Shown: positions 1 through 5,582 of the stretch, piece by piece
Numbering within the stretch: the stretch's first letter is position 1
How the letters are laid out: each line of letters opens with the position of its first letter
Source: Streptomyces sp. NRRL F-2664
Lineage (GTDB): Bacteria > Actinomycetota > Actinomycetes > Streptomycetales > Streptomycetaceae
DNA length: 6,329 bases
Direction: 5' to 3'
Assembly (NCBI RefSeq): GCF_000719345.1
Contig: NZ_JOFX01000101.1
Location: 1 to 6,329, forward strand
Program-made: the position numbers and the translations under genes
Notes under the pieces: model-generated
Seen by the model: the letters and a program-made list of their open reading frames with translations, nothing else
The model's database searches: none
Told to the model about the DNA's origin: nothing

Positions 1-41
1 CGGCAGGCGGGGCCGCCGTGCGGGGATGATGTGCTGAAAGG

Positions 42-268
42 TTAATGACGCGGCCGGAGGGGAGCCCCCGGGCAACCGGCCACAGTCCCGGCCTCGTCGC
101 CGTAGCCGGTCGCGGTGGCAGCGATCCGGCGGCCGCGCGCTATGCAGAGCTGCACTCCCTCTGCCACTGCGCCAGCGTCGACTCCGGCCTGGTCCGGTAC
201 TCCGGCGGGAGCCGCTGGGGGATAGCCGCTGAGTAGACCGCGCCGACCTCCACGTCCTCGATGCGCAC
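42..268 (-). pseudogene. Frameshifted remnant of a short unrecognised protein gene
   Basis: A GTG at 268 on the minus strand is preceded by GGAAG (complement of 278-282) at 9 nt. It opens a frame with strongly GC-ending codons that reads VRIEDVEVGAVYSAAIPQRL and goes on to a TAG at 140-142. Just before that stop a second minus-strand frame takes over smoothly (ARGRRIAATATGYGDEAGTV) and runs to a TAA at 42-44. Joined near 150-160, the two give one product of roughly 75 residues, so I read this as one gene with a single frameshift. I do not recognise the family with certainty. The opening resembles small actinobacterial proteins of unknown function. It lies divergent from the helix-turn-helix gene at 542. 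It could also be two real tiny ORFs or a sequencing indel. Confidence 0.4.
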
Positions 269-324
269 CGGCTGCGACTTCCGCACCTGCTGTGCTCCGG
301 TCCATCGTGCCTGGGTGGGGCCGC

Positions 325-347
325 CCGGACGGGCCAGGTCCGTCCGG
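325..347. repeat. Perfect 8-bp inverted repeat between divergent genes
   Basis: CCGGACGG (325-332) and CCGTCCGG (340-347) are perfect complements separated by 7 nt. The repeat sits in the 270-nt gap between the minus-strand remnant starting at 268 and the plus-strand gene starting at 542. It could be an operator or an RNA hairpin. There is no T-tract, and no direct evidence favours either role. Confidence 0.4.
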
Positions 348-541
348 TGTGTTCCTGCCCAGTGCTCTCCAGCCGGGCGGCAGCCGCGGGCGCTTCCTGT
401 CTGCTTGTGTCGGCCTGCCGGACCGGGAGGGGAAACTGGCTCCGGAAGAGCCGAAGGGATGGAGGACACGTGGGTGATGCTCTTGGGCGGGTCGTGCCGG
501 CGGGTGACGCGAGGCCGGCCGCGGTTGCCGGAGGTGGTGGT

Positions 542-1198
542 GTGCGGCCGGTGCGGTCGCGTGTCAGGCACGGGAGTCCGTCGTGTGCGAGCTACGGGTG
601 TGTGCGGCCGGAGTGCAGGGCGGCGGCGCGCCGTGACCGGGCCCGGCGGAACCGGGAGCTTCGTGCGGGGCGTCCGGCCAGGATTCCCGCATCCGAGACT
701 GCCGCGCACGCTGTGAGGCTGCGGAACGCCGGGTGGTCGGCCGGTGACATCGCGGCAGTGTCGGGGGTGTCGGTCACGCTGGTGCGCCGTCTCCTGAGGC
801 TGCCCGCGGACCAGCAGCCGCCCATTCACCGCACCACGGCCGAAGCGGTCCTGGGCGTCCCCCTGGCCGGCATGTCGGGGCGGCTTCGCCATCCGGGGCT
901 GGTGCCGGCCACTACCAGTGCCGGGTGTCTGCGCGAGCTTGCGGAGCGGGGCTGGCCGGCCAGTTTCCTGGCGGCCCGCCTGGGCACGTCCACCCAGACC
1001 ATCGCCGCCGTCCGCAATGGCAAGCGTCCCCGTATCGCCCTCGCACTCGATCAGGCGATCCAGCACTTCCACCGGCACCTGGTGGAGAGCATTCCCGCTG
1101 AATACGGCATAGCCGCCCACCGCAGCCGCAGAGCCACCACAGCCGCCCACCAGCGCGCCCAGCCCCCTGCGCCATCTCCTCACACCGCCACCAGCTGA
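542..1198 (+). CDS. Putative DNA-binding protein with N-terminal Cys motif and two HTH-like segments
   Basis: Predicted 218-aa protein, probably cytoplasmic and DNA-binding. The start is set at GTG 542 because GGAGG at 530-534 lies 7 nt upstream and the product then begins just before the recognisable part. An open frame continues upstream to 347, but that extension has no comparable ribosome site. Residues 10-25 read HGSPSCASYGCVRPEC, with Cys15, Cys20 and Cys25. This is like the short HGT-x-Y-GC-x-C-x-x-C heads of many actinobacterial and phage proteins of unknown role. A basic linker (26-47) follows. Residues 54-87 (GWSAGDIAAVSGVSVTLVRR core) and 126-165 (GWPASFLAARLGTSTQTIAA core) each look like a helix-turn-helix, joined by an 'AEAVLGVPL' segment. 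The last 30 residues are low-complexity and rich in Ala, Pro and His. It is monocistronic and followed by a terminator. A transcriptional regulator is inferred from the fold pattern only; no target is known. Confidence 0.65.
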   Translation: MRPVRSRVRHGSPSCASYGCVRPECRAAARRDRARRNRELRAGRPARIPASETAAHAVRLRNAGWSAGDIAAVSGVSVTLVRRLLRLPADQQPPIHRTTAEAVLGVPLAGMSGRLRHPGLVPATTSAGCLRELAERGWPASFLAARLGTSTQTIAAVRNGKRPRIALALDQAIQHFHRHLVESIPAEYGIAAHRSRRATTAAHQRAQPPAPSPHTATS

Positions 1199-1243
1199 AC
1201 CCAGTGAAGCGCAGCCGGGATGGCATAGTGGGACATACAGGGT

Positions 1244-1304
1244 GCCGGGCGCGGGGCCCTATGCCCGCGACGGCGCGCCCGGCCCCCCGAGGAGGGCTTT
1301 TTTT
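1244..1304 (+). terminator. Intrinsic terminator after the HTH gene
   Basis: Two stacked inverted repeats lie 45 nt after the stop codon. The first is a perfect 10-bp pair, GCCGGGCGCG (1244-1253) with CGCGCCCGGC (1274-1283). The second is a GC-rich hairpin at 1282-1297 (GCCC...GGGC), followed directly by seven T residues at 1298-1304. The T-tract makes this a classical Rho-independent terminator, which is fairly uncommon in such GC-rich genomes. Confidence 0.75.
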
Positions 1305-1351
1305 CATTCCGCGCTTTCGCTGGGCCTTCCCCAGCCAGGCTGCATGATCAC

Positions 1352-2082
1352 GTGACTTTCGGTTCGGATGGTCGTCGGTCGGCCGTGGGGAAGTGTCAGT
1401 CCCGGCCGCGGATCGTGTCGGATGAACGGTGGCCGCTGGTCAAGCCGTTGCTGCCCGAGCTGGTGCTGAGGCGGGTGGAGGGTCCGTCCTCGGGTGCCGG
1501 ACCGGCGGGCCTTGTGCGGGATCTTGTTCGTTCTGCCCACCGTGATCCGATGGGGTGCCTGCCGCAGGAGAGGGGCTTCGGTTCCGGGATGTCCTGCTGG
1601 CGGCGTCTGGCCGCATGGAACGAGGTCGGCGTGTAGCACCAGCTGCACCTGGTGCTGCTGAAGCTGCGGATAGCCCAGAGACTGCACTGGTGGCGGGCGG
1701 TGACCGGCTCCTCCCGTGTCAAGGCCGCTCGGCGCAGAAGCGTCCGCAGCCCGGTTGGCCGTGTATGGCCGGGCAGCAGGTACCGCCTGATCGGCGACGA
1801 CGGCCAGGGCATTTCCGCTGGCGGTGACGCTGGTCGGCGGGAACCGCAGCGGCGTCACCCAGCTGATGCTGCTCCTGCGGCATGTCCCGCCGGTCTTCGG
1901 CTCTGGTAGGTCGGCCCCGCAGACGGCCCGAAACGCTTCTGGCCGACCGCGGCTACGACCGCGACACATACCGCCGCTGGCCTGGGCGACCGGGGTCAAG
2001 CCCGTGATCGCCCGCCGTGGAGTCCCGCAACGGGGCACCCCCGGCTCGGGAGTTGGCATGACTGTCTTCCCTGTCGAACGGT
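1352..2082 (+). pseudogene. Degraded IS5-family transposase
   Basis: A relic of an IS5-type DDE transposase can be followed across all three plus frames. Recognisable blocks in order are: RPRIVSDERWPLVKPLLPE (about 1400-1460); VPDRRALCGILFVLPTVIRW in the next frame (1494-1553); LPQERGFGSGMSCWRRLAAW back in the first frame (about 1559-1620); a TAG at 1634-1636 where Trp is usual; and RPGSRYRLIGDDGQG. One extra T at 1812-1814 then shifts to PLAVTLVGGNRSGVTQL. Another shift near 1912 gives RPRRRPETLLADRGYDRDTY, and a last shift near 1977 gives GVKPVIARRGV, ending around VER at 2073-2081. The first catalytic Asp (family pattern near 'VIDSSHVRA') reads VTGSSRVKA here, so it is lost. The ADRGYD Asp and the VER Glu remain. 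The last roughly 60 residues of the family are missing, cut near the ISL3-like end at 2103. It cannot make a working enzyme. Confidence 0.85.
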
Positions 2083-2102
2083 GTCGACGGCCGTGTAGTT
2101 CT

Positions 2103-2127
2103 GGCTCTTCGGCGCTTTCCCGTGAAG
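2103..2127. repeat. Probable terminal end of an ISL3-type element
   Basis: GGCTCTTCGGCGCTTTCCCG (2103-2122, running on to GTGAAG-like bases at 2127) begins with GGCTCTTC, which I recall as a common start of ISL3-family terminal inverted repeats in actinobacteria. It lies 16 nt beyond the stop of the minus-strand ISL3 transposase piece, as expected for the 3' end of such an element. It abuts the truncated IS5 relic. I found no partner repeat in the window, so only one end seems to survive. Confidence 0.5.
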
Positions 2128-2143
2128 TGAGCTCGTCAGTGCG

Positions 2144-2428
2144 TCAGGAGGATGCGTCTCGCAGGAGGCCGAAGTCCTTGCGAAGCCCGTTGGCGAAGGT
2201 GCGAATCTCCTTGACCTTGGACTCGTCGGCTTGGACGAGCCAGCCGCCAAGCCGGTGCCCGTCAAGGCGGCGGAGGATGGTGGCGAAGCTGCGGGCCAGG
2301 CGGCAGGCTTCGGCGATTTCCGGGCAGCGGCCGCACACGTCTTTGAGTTCCCGGCGGGCCTGGTCGCTCTGGTTCTCCGGGCGGCCGGTGATCCACCGGG
2401 CGACATCGGCCACCGCAGGCGGTGGCGG
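2144..2428 (-). pseudogene. ISL3-family transposase fragment
   Basis: The minus strand encodes VARWITGRPENQSDQARREL, then CGRCPEIAEACRLARSF, GGWLVQADESKVKEIRTFANGLRKDF and a stop at 2144-2146. This matches the region of ISL3 transposases (Zn-ribbon/DDE, usually about 400-550 aa) just before the 'GPVEG..NRIK' block that carries the catalytic Glu. That block is absent: the frame stops after LLRDASS. The N-terminal Zn-binding and HTH parts and the first catalytic Asp are also missing. The open frame continues upstream to 2575, but the sequence there does not look clearly like the family. It is a non-functional internal piece with deletions on both sides. Confidence 0.7.
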
Positions 2429-2479
2429 CGGCACTGCCCGCGGACCGTTGTGCCGGGCCTGGGTGCTGAGGAACCGCCG

Positions 2480-2577
2480 GACGCTCTTGGGAAGGCGCGG
2501 CGGCCGAGGGGGGTGCTGCCGGTGACGAAACCAACGAGTGTCCCGGCGAGCAGGGCCCAGGCCGCCGTCGCCCACAT
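2480..2577 (-). other. Hydrophobic coding-like remnant of unknown origin
   Basis: Between the ISL3 and IS3 pieces the minus strand has an ATG at 2577, preceded by GGTGAG about 6 nt upstream. It starts MWATAAWALLAGTLVGFVTG, a plausible single membrane segment with GC-ending codons. In this frame the sequence runs on, without clear meaning, into the complement of the ISL3 and IS5 relics. It may be the truncated start of a small membrane protein whose remainder was removed by IS rearrangement, or it may be chance. I do not recognise it. Confidence 0.25.
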
Positions 2578-2623
2578 GTAGCGCTCACCGCCGGTCAGGA
2601 CCCACTGCTGCCAGGCGCTGCCT

Positions 2624-2812
2624 CGTCTTGGCCTGTCCGGCGTTCTGCCTGCGCAGCCGCTTGAGCTGCTCACGCTCTTGTGTGGTGAGCTCGCAGGGGC
2701 GTCCCTCGTCCCCGGCCGGCCTCGGCCTGGCGGTGCCAGCCGCGCAAGGGCTCGAGCTGAGGCCGAGATCCCGGGCGCCAGCGGTGACTGCCTTCCCCGA
2801 GGAGTGTCCCAT
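2624..2812 (-). pseudogene. IS3-family OrfA transposase fragment
   Basis: The minus strand encodes GHSSGKAVTAGARDLGLSS (about 2756-2809). After a lost base, the neighbouring frame gives EPLRGWHRQAEAG (helix-turn-helix end). Back in the first frame, DEGRPCELTTQEREQLKRLR and RQNAGQAKT end near 2624. This is the typical OrfA layout of IS3 elements: an HTH that binds the IS ends, then a leucine-zipper coiled coil. The usual continuation 'IEILRKA' and all of OrfB are absent, and the N-terminal start is not recognisable. Two compensating frame changes and loss of the catalytic subunit make it a dead fragment. Confidence 0.8.
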
Positions 2813-3150
2813 CTGGCGCTACTTCCTCTGCAACCTCAGATCCCGGTTTCCACGTGTCCAAGACCCCAACGGGGCGGCGCCTGGGACTGTTCGCTCAGGC
2901 ACAGGGCTCCGCCGTCGTGCCCCCTCGGCGGCTGTACAAGGGCTGTCACGCAAGTCGCTGTGACACGCTCTGAGCTGCGCGGATCGCTCCGCAGGTGACG
3001 TCTCCTGAGCATCGGCTCATGTGTGTCGGCCGGGTCATAGCGACCTTGTCCGGGCATGACCACGATCAAGCGCGCGGGCTGCAACGGCACCAAGACAGCC
3101 GGGGGATGCCTTCCAGCCGTGCGTACCGCATGCCCTATTGGGGTGCCAGA
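2813..3150. other. Non-coding stretch with clustered hairpins
   Basis: No credible gene is visible between the IS3 fragment and the rodlin promoter. The stretch holds four short perfect inverted repeats: TGTCAC/GTGACA (2944-2965), GCGGA/TCCGC (2979-2992, TCGC loop), TGAGC/GCTCA (3006-3019, ATCG loop) and GGTCAT/ATGACC (3033-3061). Each is separated from the next by exactly 13 nt. They might form a structured RNA or the non-coding end of another mobile element. No family could be assigned. Confidence 0.4.
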
Positions 3151-3151
3151 A

Positions 3152-3179
3152 CGTAACGAAAGTGCTGCCGGGCAGTTAG
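3152..3179 (+). promoter_or_regulatory. Candidate sigma-BldN-type promoter of the rodlin gene
   Basis: CGTAAC at 3152-3157 is followed after 16 nt by AGTTAG at 3174-3179. This resembles the -35 CGTAAC and -10 CGTTGA pattern that I recall for the developmental ECF sigma factor BldN. Rodlin and chaplin genes of S. coelicolor are known to depend on bldN. The expected transcription start would fall near 3186, giving a leader of about 40 nt. The -10 match is only partial. Confidence 0.45.
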
Positions 3180-3185
3180 CAGGGG

Positions 3186-3203
3186 GTCCGCAACTGTGCG
3201 GAC
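3186..3203 (+). promoter_or_regulatory. Leader stem-loop upstream of the rodlin gene
   Basis: GTCCGCA (3186-3192) and TGCGGAC (3197-3203) form a perfect 7-bp stem with an ACTG loop. It ends 23 nt before the ATG and leaves the ribosome site (AGGGA, 3217-3221) free. If the promoter call is right, the transcript starts with this hairpin, which could protect the 5' end of a highly expressed mRNA. The role is inference. Confidence 0.45.
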
Positions 3204-3226
3204 ACGAGCACAAGCTAGGGACAGAC

Positions 3227-3622
3227 ATGTTCAAGAAGATCGTTGCGTCGTCGGCGTTGGCTGCCTCCGTCCTCGGGCTGGGCGTAGCCCTGGCTCCCCA
3301 GGCCATGGCCGTCAACAACGACGAGACGAATGCGGTCACCGGAAACGGGGCAACTGAGGTCTACGGGAACGCCGCGACGCACGGCAACTACAGCCCCCAG
3401 ATGAGCCTTATCCAGGGCTCTCTGAACAATCCTTGTGTCGGCGTGCCGCTGAGGAACGTCGGTGGTATCGCCGGCCTCGTCGGTGTCCAGGTCCCGGACA
3501 TCCTGACGAGCTCGCAGTACCAGACGTGTGTAGAGAACTCCAGCCAGACCGACGGCGACGACCCGCTCTCGGACGTCCTGAGCGAGATCGCGCTCCTGGC
3601 CGGTAACGGCACGGACAACTAA
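3227..3622 (+). CDS. rdl: Rodlin (aerial-hypha surface rodlet protein)
   Basis: Predicted 131-aa secreted protein, the usual length of RdlA/RdlB. Rodlins are exported to the cell wall of aerial hyphae and spores, where they organise chaplin filaments into the rodlet layer. Residues 1-28 are a Sec signal peptide: MFKK, a hydrophobic core, and AMA before the likely cut at Val29. The mature part is Gly/Asn-rich and carries family blocks: GNGATEVYGNAATHGN (39-54), SPQMSLIQGS (56-65), NNPCVGVPL (67-75) and YQTCVENSSQ (98-107). It has two Cys (70, 101) and ends DPLSDVLSEIALLAGNGTDN. ATG 3227 is chosen over an in-frame upstream start at 3056 because it has AGGGA 5 nt upstream and begins the signal peptide. 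In S. coelicolor two rodlin genes lie together near chaplin genes; here only one is present and no chaplin is visible. It is probably monocistronic. Family assignment is confident; the choice between RdlA and RdlB is not possible. Confidence 0.92.
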   Translation: MFKKIVASSALAASVLGLGVALAPQAMAVNNDETNAVTGNGATEVYGNAATHGNYSPQMSLIQGSLNNPCVGVPLRNVGGIAGLVGVQVPDILTSSQYQTCVENSSQTDGDDPLSDVLSEIALLAGNGTDN

Positions 3623-3669
3623 CCCGCTTCGGTAGCATCTCGGACGGTAGTCGCGAGATCACGCTGCTT

Positions 3670-3706
3670 CGAGGGGGGCTTGCATGTACACGGCGAGCCC
3701 CCCTCG
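3670..3706 (+). terminator. Strong hairpin after the rodlin gene
   Basis: CGAGGGGGGCTTGC (3670-3683) pairs with GCGAGCCCCCCTCG (3693-3706): 14 bp with one U-G wobble and a 9-nt loop, starting 48 nt past the rodlin stop. There is no T-tract, as is common for Streptomyces terminators. Most likely it ends the rodlin mRNA and insulates it from tnpB. It could instead belong to the left end of the tnpB element. Confidence 0.65.
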
Positions 3707-3816
3707 TGCCCTCGGTGAGGCAGAGGACAAGGCCTGGGTGAGGGCTGAAGCCAGCGGATGGCTACGTGGCAACCCGGTCGGCCACTGCCGGTGCTGGTTA
3801 GGCCAGGCCACACGCT

Positions 3817-3832
3817 GTCGAGTGCATTCGAC
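3817..3832 (+). other. Small hairpin just before tnpB
   Basis: GTCGA (3817-3821) and TCGAC (3828-3832) are perfect complements with a 6-nt gap, and a G-U pair could extend the stem. It lies 18 nt upstream of the tnpB start codon, just before its ribosome site. IS200/IS605 left ends carry a subterminal hairpin, but this one is short, and the true left border and target-adjacent motif could not be identified. Confidence 0.25.
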
Positions 3833-3850
3833 TTCGCAGGAGTTACATTC

Positions 3851-5458
3851 ATGCCCGCCCTCGAGGTGACACGGAGTTTTCGGTTTGCCTTGGACCCCAC
3901 CGAGGCACAGCGGGAAAGTTTCCTCAAGTCCGCCGGTGCATGCCGGTGGGCATATAACTACGCTCTCGAGAAGAAGACACGGTCCCACCAAGCGTGGGTC
4001 TCCCGGCGTGATTCGCTGATCGCCAAGGGCATGAGCAGACCACAGTGGAAGGCCCAGCTGCGGCGAGAGACTGCAGACCTGAAGGCGTCATGCGCTGCCT
4101 GGGACCACCACCGCAGGGCTCTCATCCGCATGGCGCGCTCCGCTGAACCGGAGGTGGCGGTTGCGCCACAGGAACCGGCGGATCTTGTGGCGCGGCTAGC
4201 TCGTGAACGTGAGGAAGCTCGGCCTGGCGGTTCGGGAGAGGAGTACGCCCGAGCCTTGGCCCGGGCACGCCGGATGGTCGCGCGTCACAAGGAAGAGCTC
4301 TTCGCGCGAGGAGACCAGATTCCTAACCAGCATGACATGGCGGCAATGTGGCGCACCGAGCGTGACCTCCCCAAGGAACAGGGGGGCACACCGTGGTGGA
4401 ACGAAGTCAACGTCTATTGCTTCACTTCCGGCTTCGACCGCGCCCAGGCAGCGTGGAACAATTGGATGACCTCGGCCAGCGGCGAGCGTGGCGGCCGCAG
4501 GGTGGGCTATCCCCGCTTCAAGAAGAAGGGCGGCTGCCTAGACAGCTTCACGCTGTACCACGATGTCCAAAAGCCCAGGATTAGGCTGGACGGATACCGC
4601 CATCTGATCATCCCCACGACTGGCCGGATCAGAATCCACGGCTCGGCCAAGCGTCTTGCCCGCCTCGTCGCCCTCGGAGAGGCGCGCGTCCAGTCAGTCA
4701 CTGTCACCCGACGCGCACACCGCTGGTACGCCAGCGTCTCTTGCAAGATCACCCAACGGTTTCCCGCGGAGCCAACCCTCCGCCAGCGTGCCGGAGGGAC
4801 CGTGGGGGTAGATCTCGGCTCCCGCTATCTGGCTGTTCTCTCTAATGGCCCCGGGACAGCAGGTGGAAGGGAGAGCGTCATCCCTCATCCCCAATTCCTT
4901 CTGCGTGACCTTCCGCGGATCAACTGCATCAACCGCCGTATGAGGAGAATGCAGCCAGGATCCCGGGAGTACAGGCGGCTGTCTGCCCGCGCGGCCAGGC
5001 GCCATCACCTTGTCGCCCTGCGCCGGGCGGGAACACTGCACGACATCACCAAAAGGCTTTCCCGGGGCTACGCCTGCATTGCCGTCGAGGACTTCGACCT
5101 GGTCAGTCTTGTTACCTCTGCTAAGGGAAGCCGGTCCAGACCCGGCACCAAGGTGAAAGTGAAGTCCCTCTTCAATCGCCGCCTCCTGGACGCCTCTATC
5201 GGAGAGTTCCGTCGGCAGCTCGCCTACAAATGCCCGCAGTATGGGTCGAGGCTGATCAAAATCGATCGCGGTGAACCAGTCGCCACCACATGTTCCCGGT
5301 GCGGCGACCGGAACCCGAACGCCAAGCCCTCCCAAGAAAAATTCACCTGCCCCTCCTGCCGTTACACCGCAGATCGTCATGCGAATGCAGCCGCTTGCAT
5401 TTACATGGCCGCACTGCGTAAGATGTCAGCCGTCGCCTCGGGTAGCGGGGAGACATAA
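3851..5458 (+). CDS. tnpB: TnpB-type RNA-guided RuvC nuclease (IS200/IS605-IS1341 type), enlarged
   Basis: Predicted 535-aa protein. TnpB proteins use an omega-RNA made from the element's right end to cut matching DNA next to a short motif, which favours retention of the element. ATG 3851 is chosen for AGGAG at 3838-3842 (8-nt spacer) and because the family's first strand (VTRSFRFALDPTEAQ) begins at residue 6; an in-frame ATG at 3758 lacks this support. Domains: N-terminal HTH/recognition start 14-46; an unusually long segment 47-180, charged and probably helical; conserved AWNNW...GGRRVGYPRFKKKG (201-227); RuvC-I GVDLG with Asp321; RuvC-II AVEDFD with Glu413; NRRLLDASIGEFRRQLAYK (442-460); zinc ribbon Cys481/484/500/503; RuvC-III ADRHANAA with Asp508. 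All catalytic and zinc residues are present and there is no frameshift. The family is usually about 350-450 aa, so the extra length lies in the recognition lobe. Many codons end in A or T, unlike the neighbours, which suggests later arrival. No tnpA transposase is in the window. Confidence 0.9.
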   Translation: MPALEVTRSFRFALDPTEAQRESFLKSAGACRWAYNYALEKKTRSHQAWVSRRDSLIAKGMSRPQWKAQLRRETADLKASCAAWDHHRRALIRMARSAEPEVAVAPQEPADLVARLAREREEARPGGSGEEYARALARARRMVARHKEELFARGDQIPNQHDMAAMWRTERDLPKEQGGTPWWNEVNVYCFTSGFDRAQAAWNNWMTSASGERGGRRVGYPRFKKKGGCLDSFTLYHDVQKPRIRLDGYRHLIIPTTGRIRIHGSAKRLARLVALGEARVQSVTVTRRAHRWYASVSCKITQRFPAEPTLRQRAGGTVGVDLGSRYLAVLSNGPGTAGGRESVIPHPQFLLRDLPRINCINRRMRRMQPGSREYRRLSARAARRHHLVALRRAGTLHDITKRLSRGYACIAVEDFDLVSLVTSAKGSRSRPGTKVKVKSLFNRRLLDASIGEFRRQLAYKCPQYGSRLIKIDRGEPVATTCSRCGDRNPNAKPSQEKFTCPSCRYTADRHANAAACIYMAALRKMSAVASGSGET

Positions 5459-5575
5459 AACGCTCGCAGAGCTTTGGTAAATCCTCGCGACCTACGGGAT
5501 TACGAGGTTCGTGGCGATGAAGCGAGAAGACACGAGAGTGCCACCCCCGGAGAGCGATCTCTGGGCGTCCCTCAA
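5440..5575 (+). ncRNA. Predicted omega-RNA scaffold / right end of the tnpB element
   Basis: TnpB guide RNAs come from the 3' end of tnpB and the adjoining right end. Here the 117 nt after the stop contain possible pairings CCTCG/CGAGG (5483-5487 with 5503-5507) and CTCGC/GCGAG (5463-5467 with 5522-5526). A clear 8-bp hairpin follows at 5546-5565: CCCGGAGA, GCGA tetraloop (GNRA class), TCTCTGGG with one G-U pair. Seven nt later comes TCAA (5572-5575), like the right cleavage tetranucleotide of some IS605 elements. If so, the guide would begin at 5576 (CCAAGACGGTGGGTGT). The 5' border is arbitrary, and the end is inferred by analogy. Confidence 0.45.
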
Positions 5576-5582
5576 CCAAGAC

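Noticed and set aside
444..452. GAAGAGCC as a possible second ISL3 inverted repeat matching 2103
   Set aside because: Only 8 bases match and the surrounding sequence does not continue the repeat; judged chance.
347..541. Upstream extension of the HTH gene to GTG 347
   Set aside because: The extension is low-complexity with no family resemblance, while GTG 542 has a well-spaced GGAGG.
140..1183. Long minus-strand open frame (347 codons)
   Set aside because: Most of it is antisense to the HTH gene and is Arg/Pro-rich with no motif. Only its last 42 codons look coding, and they are annotated from GTG 268.
1348..1355. TCACGTGA palindrome before the IS5 relic
   Set aside because: Eight bases only, with no partner site or gene context to support an operator.
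1824..2525. 233-codon plus-strand open frame
   Set aside because: Its first part is one frame of the IS5 relic. The rest runs antisense through the ISL3 transposase fragment, so it is not one gene.
3056..3226. 57-codon N-terminal extension of the rodlin
   Set aside because: It would bury the signal peptide and overlaps the candidate promoter and leader hairpin. ATG 3227 has a ribosome site.
2836..3339. Minus-strand open frame of 167 codons
   Set aside because: It overlaps the rodlin start and the hairpin-rich non-coding stretch and has no motif or ribosome site.
4694..5380. Minus-strand open frame of 228 codons inside tnpB
   Set aside because: It is antisense to the conserved RuvC and zinc-ribbon region and is explained as a shadow of tnpB.
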